Source of the DNA: Oxalobacteraceae bacterium UBA6704
GTDB lineage: Bacteria; Pseudomonadota; Gammaproteobacteria; Burkholderiales; Burkholderiaceae_D
Direction: 5' to 3'
DNA length: 64,000 bases
Assembly: GCA_002454505.1 (NCBI GenBank)
Contig: DKJA01000164.1
Coordinates: 29,318 to 93,317, forward strand
The notes below the pieces were generated by a model, which was not told the DNA's origin, ran no database searches, and saw only the letters and a program-made list of their open reading frames with translations. The position numbers were made by a program, and so were the translations under genes. Positions 8,729-17,278 of this stretch are shown piece by piece (the stretch's first letter is position 1; each line of letters begins with the position of its first letter).

Positions 8729-9358
8729 ATGAATCTGTTGCTGGTCGGCGCCACCGGGCTGGTGGGACGCCATGTGCTGGACCTCGCGCTGGCCGATCCC
8801 CGCGTTGCGTCGGTGGTGGCGCCTGCCCGCCGCGAACTGCCGTCACACCCCAAGCTCGTATCGCCGCGCGTGGACTTCGACCGGCTCGATGCGGATGCCG
8901 CGTGGTGGCAGGCCGATGCCGTCATCTGCACACTGGGCACGACGATGCGGATCGCCGGCTCGGAGGCGGCATTCCGCCGCGTCGACCATGACTACCCGCT
9001 GGCCGTCGCACGACTCGCGCGCCGGCAGGGCACACCGGCCTATGTGCTGAATTCCGCCATCGGCGCCGATGCCGGTTCGCGCATTTTCTACAATCGCGTC
9101 AAGGGCGAATTGGAAAGGGACCTGGCGGCCGAAGGCTTCGCATCGCTGACCTTCGTCCGGCCCGGCATCATCGGCGGCGACCGCGACGAGTTCCGGCTGG
9201 GCGAGCGGCTGCTGCATGCCGGCCTGGCGCTGGCCGCACCGCTGCTGCCGCGGCGCTGGCGGCCCAATCCGGCGGCGCGGATCGCCGAGGCCTTGCTGGA
9301 AGCGGCGCTGGGCCGGCAGCCCGGCACACATATCGTCGCTTCGGATCAACTGGTGTAG
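8729..9358 (+). CDS. NAD(P)-binding Rossmann protein (atypical SDR / HIM1-like)
   Basis: A 209-residue protein with the nucleotide loop GATGLVGRHVL at the extreme N-terminus, ICTLGTTMRIAGSE, and the SDR-like tyrosine/lysine segment FYNRVKGELERDL. This is the small atypical-SDR group often labelled NAD-dependent epimerase or oxidoreductase; no substrate is known. ATG 8729 is preferred because GGAGAAAGG lies just upstream; ATG 8717 is also possible with GGGGA. Divergent from the MarR-GNAT regulator, which may control it. Confidence 0.8.
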   Translation: MNLLLVGATGLVGRHVLDLALADPRVASVVAPARRELPSHPKLVSPRVDFDRLDADAAWWQADAVICTLGTTMRIAGSEAAFRRVDHDYPLAVARLARRQGTPAYVLNSAIGADAGSRIFYNRVKGELERDLAAEGFASLTFVRPGIIGGDRDEFRLGERLLHAGLALAAPLLPRRWRPNPAARIAEALLEAALGRQPGTHIVASDQLV

Positions 9359-9377
9359 GTGGGCCGGCCGGAATCGC

Positions 9378-9764
9378 TTACTGTCCCGCCGGCGGCTCCC
9401 ACAGCTCCACCTTGTTCCCTTCCGGATCGACCACCCAGCCGAACTTGCCGTACTCGGAATCGTCGGTTTTATCCAGTACGTTGCAGCCCTCGTCCCGCAA
9501 GGCCTGCAGCAGCGCGTGCAGGTCGGCGACCCGGTAGTTGATCATGAACGATGCCGTGCCCGGCGCGAAGTGATCGCTGCCGGCCGTGCCGATGGACCAG
9601 ATGGTCGTGCCGGTGGTCGGCTTGCCTGCATCGTCGGCCCAGGTGAACGCCGCGCCGCCCCACGCCTGCACGTCGATGCCGAGGTGCTGCTGGTACCAGG
9701 CGCGCAGCGCCACGGGGTCTTTTGCATGGAAGAAGATGCCGCCGATACCGGTAACGCGCTTCAT
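9378..9764 (-). CDS. VOC-family (glyoxalase/bleomycin-resistance fold) protein
   Basis: A 128-residue single-domain vicinal-oxygen-chelate protein. It has the paired beta-alpha-beta-beta-beta modules, starting GIGGIFFHAKDP and ending WVVDPEGNKVELWEPP, whose Glu is a typical metal ligand. Family members include glyoxalase I, dioxygenases and antibiotic-sequestering proteins, so no substrate can be assigned. It stands alone, converging on the upstream NAD(P)-binding gene with a 19-base gap. Confidence 0.85.
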   Translation of the reverse strand: MKRVTGIGGIFFHAKDPVALRAWYQQHLGIDVQAWGGAAFTWADDAGKPTTGTTIWSIGTAGSDHFAPGTASFMINYRVADLHALLQALRDEGCNVLDKTDDSEYGKFGWVVDPEGNKVELWEPPAGQ

Positions 9765-9867
9765 GTGGATCTCCGATCAGGAAAGAGTGCAGCGGTGGAT
9801 GCCGATGTCGGCAGACAGCGGCATCACTTTAGCGCATCCGGATCGGCCGGTGCAAATCAGTCAACAA

Positions 9868-11262
9868 CTAGACCACCGCCGCCACACTGGCCGGCACGCT
9901 GCGCAGCGCCCTGGCGATCTGCTCCAGCGCGTGCTGGATATCGTCGCGGCTGGCCATGCCGCCGATGCACACCCGCACCGCTTCGGGCGGCGTGGCGGAC
10001 AGCGCGAACGCATCGCTGGCCACCACGCCGATGCCGCAGGAATCCATGCGCGCCATGAACTGCTGGCGCGTCCACGGCGGCGGCAGCCGTATCCACAGGT
10101 GAAAGGCGTCCGGATGCGATTCGTAGCAGTCCGCCGGCAGCACGCGTGCCGCGATCTTCTGCCGGACGGCGCATTCCTTGCGGATCGCGCTCAGCGCCAC
10201 GTCGGCGGTGCCGTCGCGGATCCACCGCGTGGCCAGCGCCGCCGTGATCGGCGACACCATCACGGTGGTGGCGCGGATCGACGCGGCCAGCCGCGCGGCA
10301 TGCTGCGCATCGGGTGCCGCCATGTACGCAACGCGCAGGCCGGCGCCGACGCATTTGGCCAGGCCGGCGATATAAAACGTGATGTCCGGCCCCAGGCTGG
10401 CCAGGGCGGGTGGACCGGAACGGGGCAGGAAGCCGTAGGCGTCGTCCTCGATGATCGGCACGCCGTGGAAGCGCGCCACTTCCACCAGCGCGGCACGGCG
10501 CTCGGCGGACATGGTCACCGTCGTCGGATTCAGCAGCGTGGGATTGCAGTAAAGCGCTTTCGGCGCGTACTGCGCACATGCTGCGGCAAACGCCACCGCA
10601 TCGATGCCCTGCGCATCGGTAGGCAGCCCGACGAGCCGCAGGCCCAGCTGCCCGGCCAGCGCGCGCAGGCCCGGGTATGTGAGATCTTCGCAGCAGATCA
10701 CCGCGCCGGGCGACGTGAGCGTGGTCAGAACCGCCAGCAGCGCGCACTGCGCGCCGGCCGTTACCAGCATCCGTTCCGGTTCCACCACCAGGCCGCGGCG
10801 GCGCAGCCACAGCGCGCCGGCATCGCGGTCGTCGGCGGAACCGCAGAAGTCCTGGTAGCGCAGCAGCCCGCGCAGCCGTGCGCCGACGGCCGCGTGGCCT
10901 GCTTCCATCAGCTGCAGCAGCTCGGCCGATTCCGGCTCGGGCGGCATGTTCATCGACAGGTCCACCACCGGACGCCCTTCCACGGCGCGGGGAATCGCCG
11001 GGCGGCGCCGGCCGCACACGAAGGTGCCGCGGCCCACGCGGGAGTCGACCAGCCCGCGCCGTTGCGCCTCCGTGTAGGCCCGCCCCACCGTCGTGAAATC
11101 GAGGCCCAGCAGCTCGGCCAGCTTGCGCTGCGGCGGCAGGCGCTGGTCCGCCGTCAGCTGGCCCGTGACGATATCGTCTGCAATGGCGGCCGCGATCTGC
11201 AGGTAGACAGGCGTGTTGCCCTTCCTGATCTTCGGCAGCCAGACGTGCTGTTTCTTCGGCAT
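9868..11262 (-). CDS. MocR-type regulator divergent from the nit cluster
   Basis: A 464-residue GntR winged helix plus aminotransferase-fold regulator. The wHTH covers about residues 10-80 (LPPQRKLAELLGLDFTTVGRAY). The PLP lysine is K303 in AGLAKCVGAGLRVAYM, and the cofactor-binding EDDAYGFLPR is present. ATG 11262 is supported by GGGGAG 6 bases upstream; the open frame extends far further but through intergenic repeats. It is read away from the nit cluster and is the only regulator there; the described Pseudomonas clusters instead carry a sigma-54 activator (NitA). It probably binds the repeated motifs in the 305-bp gap. Effector unknown. Confidence 0.88.
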   Translation of the reverse strand: MPKKQHVWLPKIRKGNTPVYLQIAAAIADDIVTGQLTADQRLPPQRKLAELLGLDFTTVGRAYTEAQRRGLVDSRVGRGTFVCGRRRPAIPRAVEGRPVVDLSMNMPPEPESAELLQLMEAGHAAVGARLRGLLRYQDFCGSADDRDAGALWLRRRGLVVEPERMLVTAGAQCALLAVLTTLTSPGAVICCEDLTYPGLRALAGQLGLRLVGLPTDAQGIDAVAFAAACAQYAPKALYCNPTLLNPTTVTMSAERRAALVEVARFHGVPIIEDDAYGFLPRSGPPALASLGPDITFYIAGLAKCVGAGLRVAYMAAPDAQHAARLAASIRATTVMVSPITAALATRWIRDGTADVALSAIRKECAVRQKIAARVLPADCYESHPDAFHLWIRLPPPWTRQQFMARMDSCGIGVVASDAFALSATPPEAVRVCIGGMASRDDIQHALEQIARALRSVPASVAAVV

Positions 11263-11567
11263 GTGCGCTCCCCAAAAGTCGTCAATGCAGCGGTTTGCGG
11301 TGCAGGCCGCACCGGCATGATGCATCCGATCGGACCCGGTGCGCAGCATGCCGCCGGCCGATTGACTGCACCGATTGTATGGAGGTGAAAAAGCGCGCCT
11401 GCCGGTCCGCCCGGCCAACACGGATGCAAGCCCCGTACCAGCCGCCGCGAATCGGAATGTCGCGCGAATTGTATGCAGCGCCGCGCATGCAATCCGCCGC
11501 GGGATGCCGATTGACTGGCATACCGCATGCATACATCCAGGCCAGTCGCGTCAACGGGAGAATGCTC
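11263..11567. promoter_or_regulatory. Divergent promoter region of the nit cluster with repeated motifs
   Basis: This 305-bp gap holds ATTGACTGCA (11361-11370), ATTGTATGGA (11374-11383), an inverted pair ATTGTATGC (11468-11476) N8 GCATGCAAT (11485-11493), and ATTGACTGGCA (11510-11520) followed six bases later by ATGCATACATC. The same elements recur at 13421-13697 before the second half of the cluster. TTGACT at 11511 could be a -35 element. The set looks like a multi-site operator for the adjacent MocR protein; this is inferred. Confidence 0.6.
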
Positions 11568-12110
11568 ATGCTGTGCGAACTGTCGCCGCTGTACCAGCCG
11601 GCCGAATACCGGGTCAAGGAAGTCACGCTGCCGTGGGAAGCCGAGCGCGCGCGCCGCCTGCGCCGCCAGGTGTTCTGCACCGAACAGGGCATCTTCGACG
11701 GCGACGATGCCGATGATATCGACCCGCATGCGCGGCTGTTGGTGGCACTTGCCTGCGTGGCCGGCATGCCGGACCAGGTGGTCGGCACGGTGCGCATCCA
11801 CGAGGACGAACCCGGCATCTGGTTCGGCTCACGGCTGGCGGTGGATGCGGGCTTTCGCCGGCAGAGCCACCTGGGCGCGACGCTGATCCGGCTCGCCGTG
11901 TCCACTGCCCACGACCAGGGCTGCCGCACCTTCCTCGCCCATGTGCAGAGCCAGAACGTGCCGCTGTTCGAGCGCATGCACTGGCAGGCGCTGCGCGAGA
12001 TGCACCTGCTGGGCCGGCCGCACCACCTGATGCAGGCCGACCTGGCGCAGTACCCGCCGTGCGCCGATCCGGCCAGCGGCTACGTGACCCGCGCGTCCGC
12101 AAGAAACTGA
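11568..12110 (+). CDS. nitE: Nit1C GNAT acetyltransferase (MSMEG_0567/Sll0786 family)
   Basis: A 180-residue GNAT-fold protein, first gene of the nit cluster. It begins like the family, with CELSPLYQPAEYRVKEV, then RRLRRQVFCTEQGIF typical of the family's N-terminus, and has the acetyl-CoA region FRRQSHLGATLIRLAV. ATG 11568 was chosen over ATG 11562 because GGGAG ends 7 bases upstream of it. Proteins of this family co-occur with the cluster's nitrilase; their acyl acceptor is unknown. The symbol follows the nitBCDEFGH naming used for Pseudomonas clusters. A flavin oxidoreductase gene follows after 29 bases. Confidence 0.85.
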   Translation: MLCELSPLYQPAEYRVKEVTLPWEAERARRLRRQVFCTEQGIFDGDDADDIDPHARLLVALACVAGMPDQVVGTVRIHEDEPGIWFGSRLAVDAGFRRQSHLGATLIRLAVSTAHDQGCRTFLAHVQSQNVPLFERMHWQALREMHLLGRPHHLMQADLAQYPPCADPASGYVTRASARN

Positions 12111-12139
12111 CCACTCATCCATCACAAGGAGTCCCCACC

Positions 12140-13420
12140 ATGGCGCAGCATCCCCTCCCCATCGATTCCGCCTTTTACGACGTCGTCATCGTCGGCGGCG
12201 GCCAGGCCGGCCTGTCGCTCAGTTACTACCTGCAGCAGGCCGGCATCAGCCACATCGTGTTCGAACAGCACACGCAGGCGCATGCGTGGCGCAGCCAGCG
12301 CTGGGATGCGTTCTCGCTCGTCACGCCGAACTGGCAGTGCAAGCTGCCCGGTCACGAATACTTGGGCAACGATCCCCATGGCTTCATGAAGAAGGATGAA
12401 ATCGTCGGCTACCTGGCGGGTTTCATCGCCGCTGTCGATGCGCCGGTACGCGAAGGCGTCGCGGTGCGCCACGTGGCGGCATTGCCGGCGGGCGGCTACA
12501 CCGTTGAAACGTCGGCCGGCACCGTCACGGCCGGCCAGGTGGTCGTCGCCTCCGGCGGCTACCAGACCCCCGTCATTCCCCGGCTGGCCGAGCGCCTGCC
12601 CGCCGATATCGTGCAGCTGCATTCGGCCGAATACCGCAACCCGCAGGCGCTGCCGGCGGGCGACGTGCTGGTGGTCGGCTCCGGCCAGTCCGGCGCGCAG
12701 ATCGCCGAGGACCTGCACCTGGCCGGCCGCCGCGTGCACCTGGCCACGGGCGATGCGCCGCGCTGCGCCCGTTTTTATCGGGGCAAGGACGTGGTGGACT
12801 GGCTGGCGGACATGGGCTACTACGACATGGCAGTCACCGACCACCCGCTGCGCGAGGGCGTGCGCGACAACACGAACCACTACGTGACGGGCCGCGACGG
12901 CGGCCGCGACATCGACCTGCGCGCGTTTGCCCTGCAGGGGATGGAATTGTATGGCCGCGTGACGGGCCTGGCCGATGGCGTGCTCGCGCTGGCGCCGGAC
13001 CTGCAGGCGAATCTCGATCATGCGGACAAGGTCTACAACAGCATCAACGCTTCCATCGACAAATGGATCGCGGCCAACGGCGTGGACGCGCCCGAAGAGG
13101 TGCCATATGCACCGGTGTGGACGCCGCAGGGCGAACGCGAAGCGCTGCACCTGCAGGATGCGGGCATCGCCGCAGTCATCTGGTGCATTGGCTTCAGCCC
13201 GGACTTCCGCTGGCTCGATGCGCCCGTGTTCAACGGCCGCGGCAATCCCGTGCACCTGCGCGGCGTGACGCGGCAACCCGGCCTGTATTTTCTCGGCCTG
13301 CCGTGGCTGCATACGTGGGGCTCGGGGCGTTTCTCCGGCATCGCTCGTGATGCGCAGTATCTCGCCGAGGCCATCGTCGCGCACTCGGCACAGCAGGGTC
13401 AGACGCGCCTGTATGCCTGA
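12140..13420 (+). CDS. nitH: Nit1C flavin-dependent oxidoreductase (MSMEG_0569 family)
   Basis: A 426-residue flavoprotein monooxygenase-like enzyme. An FAD-binding GGGQAGLS loop lies near residues 19-26 and an NADPH-binding loop VVGSGQSGAQIAEDL near 178, the double Rossmann layout of flavin-containing monooxygenases. The start ATG 12140 is set by AAGGAG 8 bases upstream. It is the oxidoreductase of the Nit1C set and may oxidise an intermediate of cyanide or nitrile nitrogen assimilation; the actual substrate is not established. A 277-bp gap with repeated motifs separates it from the nitB-like gene. Confidence 0.87.
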   Translation: MAQHPLPIDSAFYDVVIVGGGQAGLSLSYYLQQAGISHIVFEQHTQAHAWRSQRWDAFSLVTPNWQCKLPGHEYLGNDPHGFMKKDEIVGYLAGFIAAVDAPVREGVAVRHVAALPAGGYTVETSAGTVTAGQVVVASGGYQTPVIPRLAERLPADIVQLHSAEYRNPQALPAGDVLVVGSGQSGAQIAEDLHLAGRRVHLATGDAPRCARFYRGKDVVDWLADMGYYDMAVTDHPLREGVRDNTNHYVTGRDGGRDIDLRAFALQGMELYGRVTGLADGVLALAPDLQANLDHADKVYNSINASIDKWIAANGVDAPEEVPYAPVWTPQGEREALHLQDAGIAAVIWCIGFSPDFRWLDAPVFNGRGNPVHLRGVTRQPGLYFLGLPWLHTWGSGRFSGIARDAQYLAEAIVAHSAQQGQTRLYA

Positions 13421-13697
13421 TTTCATGCACCCGATTCGTCCATCTGCACCAACGACATGCATGCACATGCAGCACGACCGCCGGCGATTGTATGAACGCA
13501 TTGTATGGATGCGCAAATGCCGTATCGGCAGCACGAATTCGCAGCCCCGAAAACCAGGGGCAAACGATGCAATGCCCGCGGATTGTATGGAACGCCACCC
13601 AATCAATCGGACCGGAATGATGGATTGACTGGCACGGCTGATGCATTCATCTGCACCGTCGCACACGACAAACCCAACCCTCAACCAGGAGCGCCAA
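13421..13697. promoter_or_regulatory. Internal promoter region of the nit cluster with the same motifs
   Basis: A 277-bp gap with a 13-bp tandem pair beginning ATTGTATG at 13487 and 13500, a third ATTGTATGG (13582-13590) facing ATGCAAT (13567-13573) across 8 bases, and ATTGACTGGCA (13624-13634) followed six bases later by ATGCATTCATC. The last arrangement repeats the one at 11510 with identical spacing. It suggests a second, co-regulated promoter for nitB onward. No gene seen. Confidence 0.6.
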
Positions 13698-14180
<483 letters not shown>

Positions 14181-14196
14181 ATAGCAGGGGCCGACG

Positions 14197-15207
14197 ATGA
14201 ACACAGCAAAACGGGTGGTGCGGGCCGCCGCCGTGCAGATCGCGCCCGATCTGGACAGCGCGGACGGCACGCTGGGCAAGGTGGTCGAAGCAATCGCGAA
14301 GGCGGCCGCCGACGGGGCCGACCTGGTGGTCTTCCCCGAGACCTTCGTGCCCTACTACCCCTACTTCTCCTTCATCCGGCCGCCGTTTGCCGCCGGCCCC
14401 GAGCACCTGCTGCTGTACGAGCGTGCGGTGGTCGTACCCGGCCCTGTCACGCATGCCGTGGCGGCCGCGGCGCGCAGTCACGGCATCGTCGTGGTGCTGG
14501 GCGTGAACGAACGCGATCACGGCACGCTGTACAACACGCAGCTGGTGTTCGATGCGGACGGCGAGCTGGTTCTGAAACGCCGCAAGATCACGCCGACGTA
14601 CCACGAGCGGATGATTTGGGGCCAAGGCGACGGCGCCGGCCTGAAGGTGGTGGACACCGCCGTGGGCCGTGTCGGCGCCCTTGCCTGCTGGGAGCATTAC
14701 AACCCGCTGGCGCGCTACGCATTGATGGCGCAGCACGAGGAGATCCACTGCGCGCAGTTCCCCGGCTCGATGGTCGGCCAGATCTTCGCCGACCAGATGG
14801 AAGTCACCATCCGCCACCATGCGCTGGAATCGGGCTGCTTCGTCGTCAATGCCACCGGCTGGCTCACGGACGAGCAGATCGTGGCCATCACGCCGGACAC
14901 GGGCATCCAGAAGGCACTGCGCGGCGGCTGTTGCACGGCGATTGTCTCGCCCGAGGGCGTGCTGCTGGCCGAACCGCTGCGCAGCGGCGAAGGCATGGTC
15001 ATCGCCGACCTGGACATGGCGCTGATCACGAAGCGCAAACGCATGATGGACTCGGTGGGCCACTACGCCCGCCCGGAGCTGCTCAGCCTCGTTCTGGACG
15101 GCCGGCGTACCGCGCCGGTGGTGTCAAGCGACCGCAGCGAACCACCTCTTTCCACCGACGACCGGGAGCAAGCATGCACACGACCCTACACGACAACCGC
15201 CAGCTGA
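14197..15207 (+). CDS. nitC: Nit1C nitrilase (Nit6803 type)
   Basis: A 336-residue carbon-nitrogen hydrolase that converts nitriles to acids and ammonia. The catalytic triad is visible: E48 in FPETFVPYYP, K130 in LKRRKITPTYHER and C164 in ALACWEHYNP. Nitrilases of this type from Synechocystis are well characterised, and NitC of the cluster is required for growth on cyanide as nitrogen source in Pseudomonas. The last 34 bases overlap the radical SAM gene, giving a variable, low-complexity C-terminus. It is the functional core of the cluster; the natural substrate here (cyanide-derived nitrile or other) is not shown. Confidence 0.92.
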   Translation: MNTAKRVVRAAAVQIAPDLDSADGTLGKVVEAIAKAAADGADLVVFPETFVPYYPYFSFIRPPFAAGPEHLLLYERAVVVPGPVTHAVAAAARSHGIVVVLGVNERDHGTLYNTQLVFDADGELVLKRRKITPTYHERMIWGQGDGAGLKVVDTAVGRVGALACWEHYNPLARYALMAQHEEIHCAQFPGSMVGQIFADQMEVTIRHHALESGCFVVNATGWLTDEQIVAITPDTGIQKALRGGCCTAIVSPEGVLLAEPLRSGEGMVIADLDMALITKRKRMMDSVGHYARPELLSLVLDGRRTAPVVSSDRSEPPLSTDDREQACTRPYTTTAS

Positions 15208-16286
15208 TCGCGGAGCTGCAATCGGCCGGCCTGCGGCTGGACGATCCCTCGGCCGGTGCGGCGAGCCGCCGCGGCGGTGCGGGGCCCACCGACCACAAGG
15301 CCGTCACCATCGACGGGCATACGGTGATGATCCCGGTGCACACGGCCGGTGCATGGTCGTCGCCGTTCATCGCGTCGGCGCCGGATGCGGAAGGCCGCAG
15401 CGGCATCACGCACAACGGCGTCAAGGTCGGCGTGGTGTCGTTCCCGCGCCAGCCCCGCTTCTACAAGCTGGCCACGGCGGACGGCATTCCGTATTCGAAG
15501 ATCGCCACGCTGCATGGCGCGGACGTGCTGGCCACCACGGTGCTGCAAAGCTGCATCCGGTACGAGAGCCGGCGCAAGTCTTGCCAGTTCTGCGCGATCG
15601 GCCAGTCGCTGGCGGCCGGCCGCACCATCCTGCGCAAGACGCCGGAGCAACTGGCCGAAGTGGCGCGCGCCGCCGTGGAACTGGACGGCGTGAAGCACAT
15701 GGTGATGACCACCGGTACGCCGAACGCCACCGACCGGGGCGCGCAGATCCTGTGCGAGAGCGCTGTAGCGATCAAGGCTGCGGTGGACCTGCCGCTGCAG
15801 GGCCAGTGCGAACCGCCGGACGACGACGCCTGGTTCCGCCGCATGCACGATGCGGGCATCGATACGCTGGGCATGCACCTGGAAGTGGTCACGCCGGCAG
15901 TGCGGCAGCGGATCATGCCGGGCAAGGCCAGCGTCGGCGTCGAGCGCTATTTCAGCGCCTTCGAAGCGGCGGTGGACGTGTTCGGCCGCGGCCAGGTCAG
16001 CACCTACATCCTGGCCGGCCTGGGCGATACGCCGGAAGCGATCCTGGCGATGTGCGAACGGCTCGTGCAGACGGGCGTCTATCCCTTCGTGGTGCCGTTC
16101 GTGCCCGTCGCCGGCACGCCGCTGGAAGACCACCCGTCGCCCGACGCCGCCTTCATGCGCGGCATCCTCGAACCTCTGTCCGGCATGCTGGTGGCAGGCG
16201 GGCTGCGCTCGGCCGACATCAAGGCCGGCTGCGGCCGTTGCGGCGCGTGCTCGACGATGTCCACCTACGAAAAGCGCACGGCATGA
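15174..16286 (+). CDS. nitD: Nit1C radical SAM protein (MSMEG_0568 family)
   Basis: A 370-residue radical S-adenosylmethionine enzyme. The [4Fe-4S] ligands appear to be C127, C137 and C140 in SCIRYESRRKSCQFCAIG, a C-x9-C-x2-C spacing like that of Elp3 rather than the classical C-x3-C-x2-C. A second cluster-like group, GCGRCGACS, lies near the C-terminus. ATG 15174 (GGGAG 5 bases upstream) lies inside the nitrilase gene, overlapping by 34 bases. Always linked to the nitrilase in this cluster family; its reaction is unknown. The next gene overlaps it by 4 bases. Confidence 0.88.
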   Translation: MHTTLHDNRQLIAELQSAGLRLDDPSAGAASRRGGAGPTDHKAVTIDGHTVMIPVHTAGAWSSPFIASAPDAEGRSGITHNGVKVGVVSFPRQPRFYKLATADGIPYSKIATLHGADVLATTVLQSCIRYESRRKSCQFCAIGQSLAAGRTILRKTPEQLAEVARAAVELDGVKHMVMTTGTPNATDRGAQILCESAVAIKAAVDLPLQGQCEPPDDDAWFRRMHDAGIDTLGMHLEVVTPAVRQRIMPGKASVGVERYFSAFEAAVDVFGRGQVSTYILAGLGDTPEAILAMCERLVQTGVYPFVVPFVPVAGTPLEDHPSPDAAFMRGILEPLSGMLVAGGLRSADIKAGCGRCGACSTMSTYEKRTA

Positions 16287-17278
16287 GTTGCGCCGCCGCC
16301 GAAACGCTGCAGCAACTGGCGGCAAAGCTGCGCGACACACGCGGCATCGCCCACAAGCGCGACATCGCCGGCGTGATGGACGTGCTGGCGGCGCACGGCG
16401 TGGCCGGTGCCACCGCGGTGCCGGTCGGCGACGACTGCGCCGCCATCGCGGACAGCGACGGCTACCTGCTGTTCGCTATCGAAGGTTTCGTCAACGACTT
16501 CGTCGCCGCGCAGCCGTGGTTTGCGGGCTATTGCGGCGTGATGGTCAATGTCAGCGACATCTACGCGATGGGCGGCCGGCCGGTGGCCGTCGTCGATGCG
16601 CTGTGGAGCCGGGGCGGCGATGCGGCCGTGCCAGTGCTGGAAGGCCTGGCCGCTGCGGCGCGTACATACGGCGTGCCGATCGTCGGCGGCCATACCAACC
16701 GGCGCAACGATCGCGAGCAGCTGTCCGTCGCCATTCTCGGCCGCGCGAAGAAGCTGCTGACCAGTTTCGATGCGCGGCCCGGCGACCACCTTGTCGCGGC
16801 AATCGACCTGCGCGGCGCATTCCAGGAGCCGTACGCTTACTGGAACGCCAGCACGGAAGCGCCGCCGCAGCGGCTGCGCGACGATCTCGAAGTCTTGCCG
16901 GCACTTGCCGAGGCGGGTCTGTGCGCCGCGGCGAAGGACATCAGCATGGCCGGCATCCTGGGCACGGCATTGATGCTGCTGGAATGCTCGCAGGTGGGTG
17001 CCGTCGTCGATGTCGATGCGATTCCCCGCCCGTCAGGCGTACCGTTGCTGCGCTGGCTCAGTGCCTTCCCCAGCTATGGCTTCCTGCTCAGCGTGCCGGA
17101 TGCGCGCCTGGACGCCTTGCTGGCCCGTTTCGGCGAGCGCGAGATCGCCTGCGCATCCATCGGCCGCGTCGACAGCTCGCGCGCACTGACCATCCGGCGT
17201 GGCGAGGCATCGGTGAAATTGTGGGATCTGGCGCAGGAAGCGCTGATCGGCTGCGGCCCGCTGCAGGATGCGGCATGA
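16283..17278 (+). CDS. nitF: Nit1C AIR-synthase-like protein (Sll0787 family)
   Basis: A 331-residue protein of the PurM/ThiL/HypE ATP-binding superfamily. It has the conserved N-terminal GDDCAAIADSDGYLLFAIEG and VNVSDIYAMGGRPVAVVDAL (metal-phosphate binding) and the later VGGHTNRR and KDISMAGILGTALMLLE. The family is thought to activate a substrate with ATP, but the true reaction in nit clusters is unknown. Starts with an ATGA overlap on the radical SAM gene and ends with an ATGA overlap with the glycosyltransferase, so the three are translationally coupled. Confidence 0.87.
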   Translation: MSCAAAETLQQLAAKLRDTRGIAHKRDIAGVMDVLAAHGVAGATAVPVGDDCAAIADSDGYLLFAIEGFVNDFVAAQPWFAGYCGVMVNVSDIYAMGGRPVAVVDALWSRGGDAAVPVLEGLAAAARTYGVPIVGGHTNRRNDREQLSVAILGRAKKLLTSFDARPGDHLVAAIDLRGAFQEPYAYWNASTEAPPQRLRDDLEVLPALAEAGLCAAAKDISMAGILGTALMLLECSQVGAVVDVDAIPRPSGVPLLRWLSAFPSYGFLLSVPDARLDALLARFGEREIACASIGRVDSSRALTIRRGEASVKLWDLAQEALIGCGPLQDAA

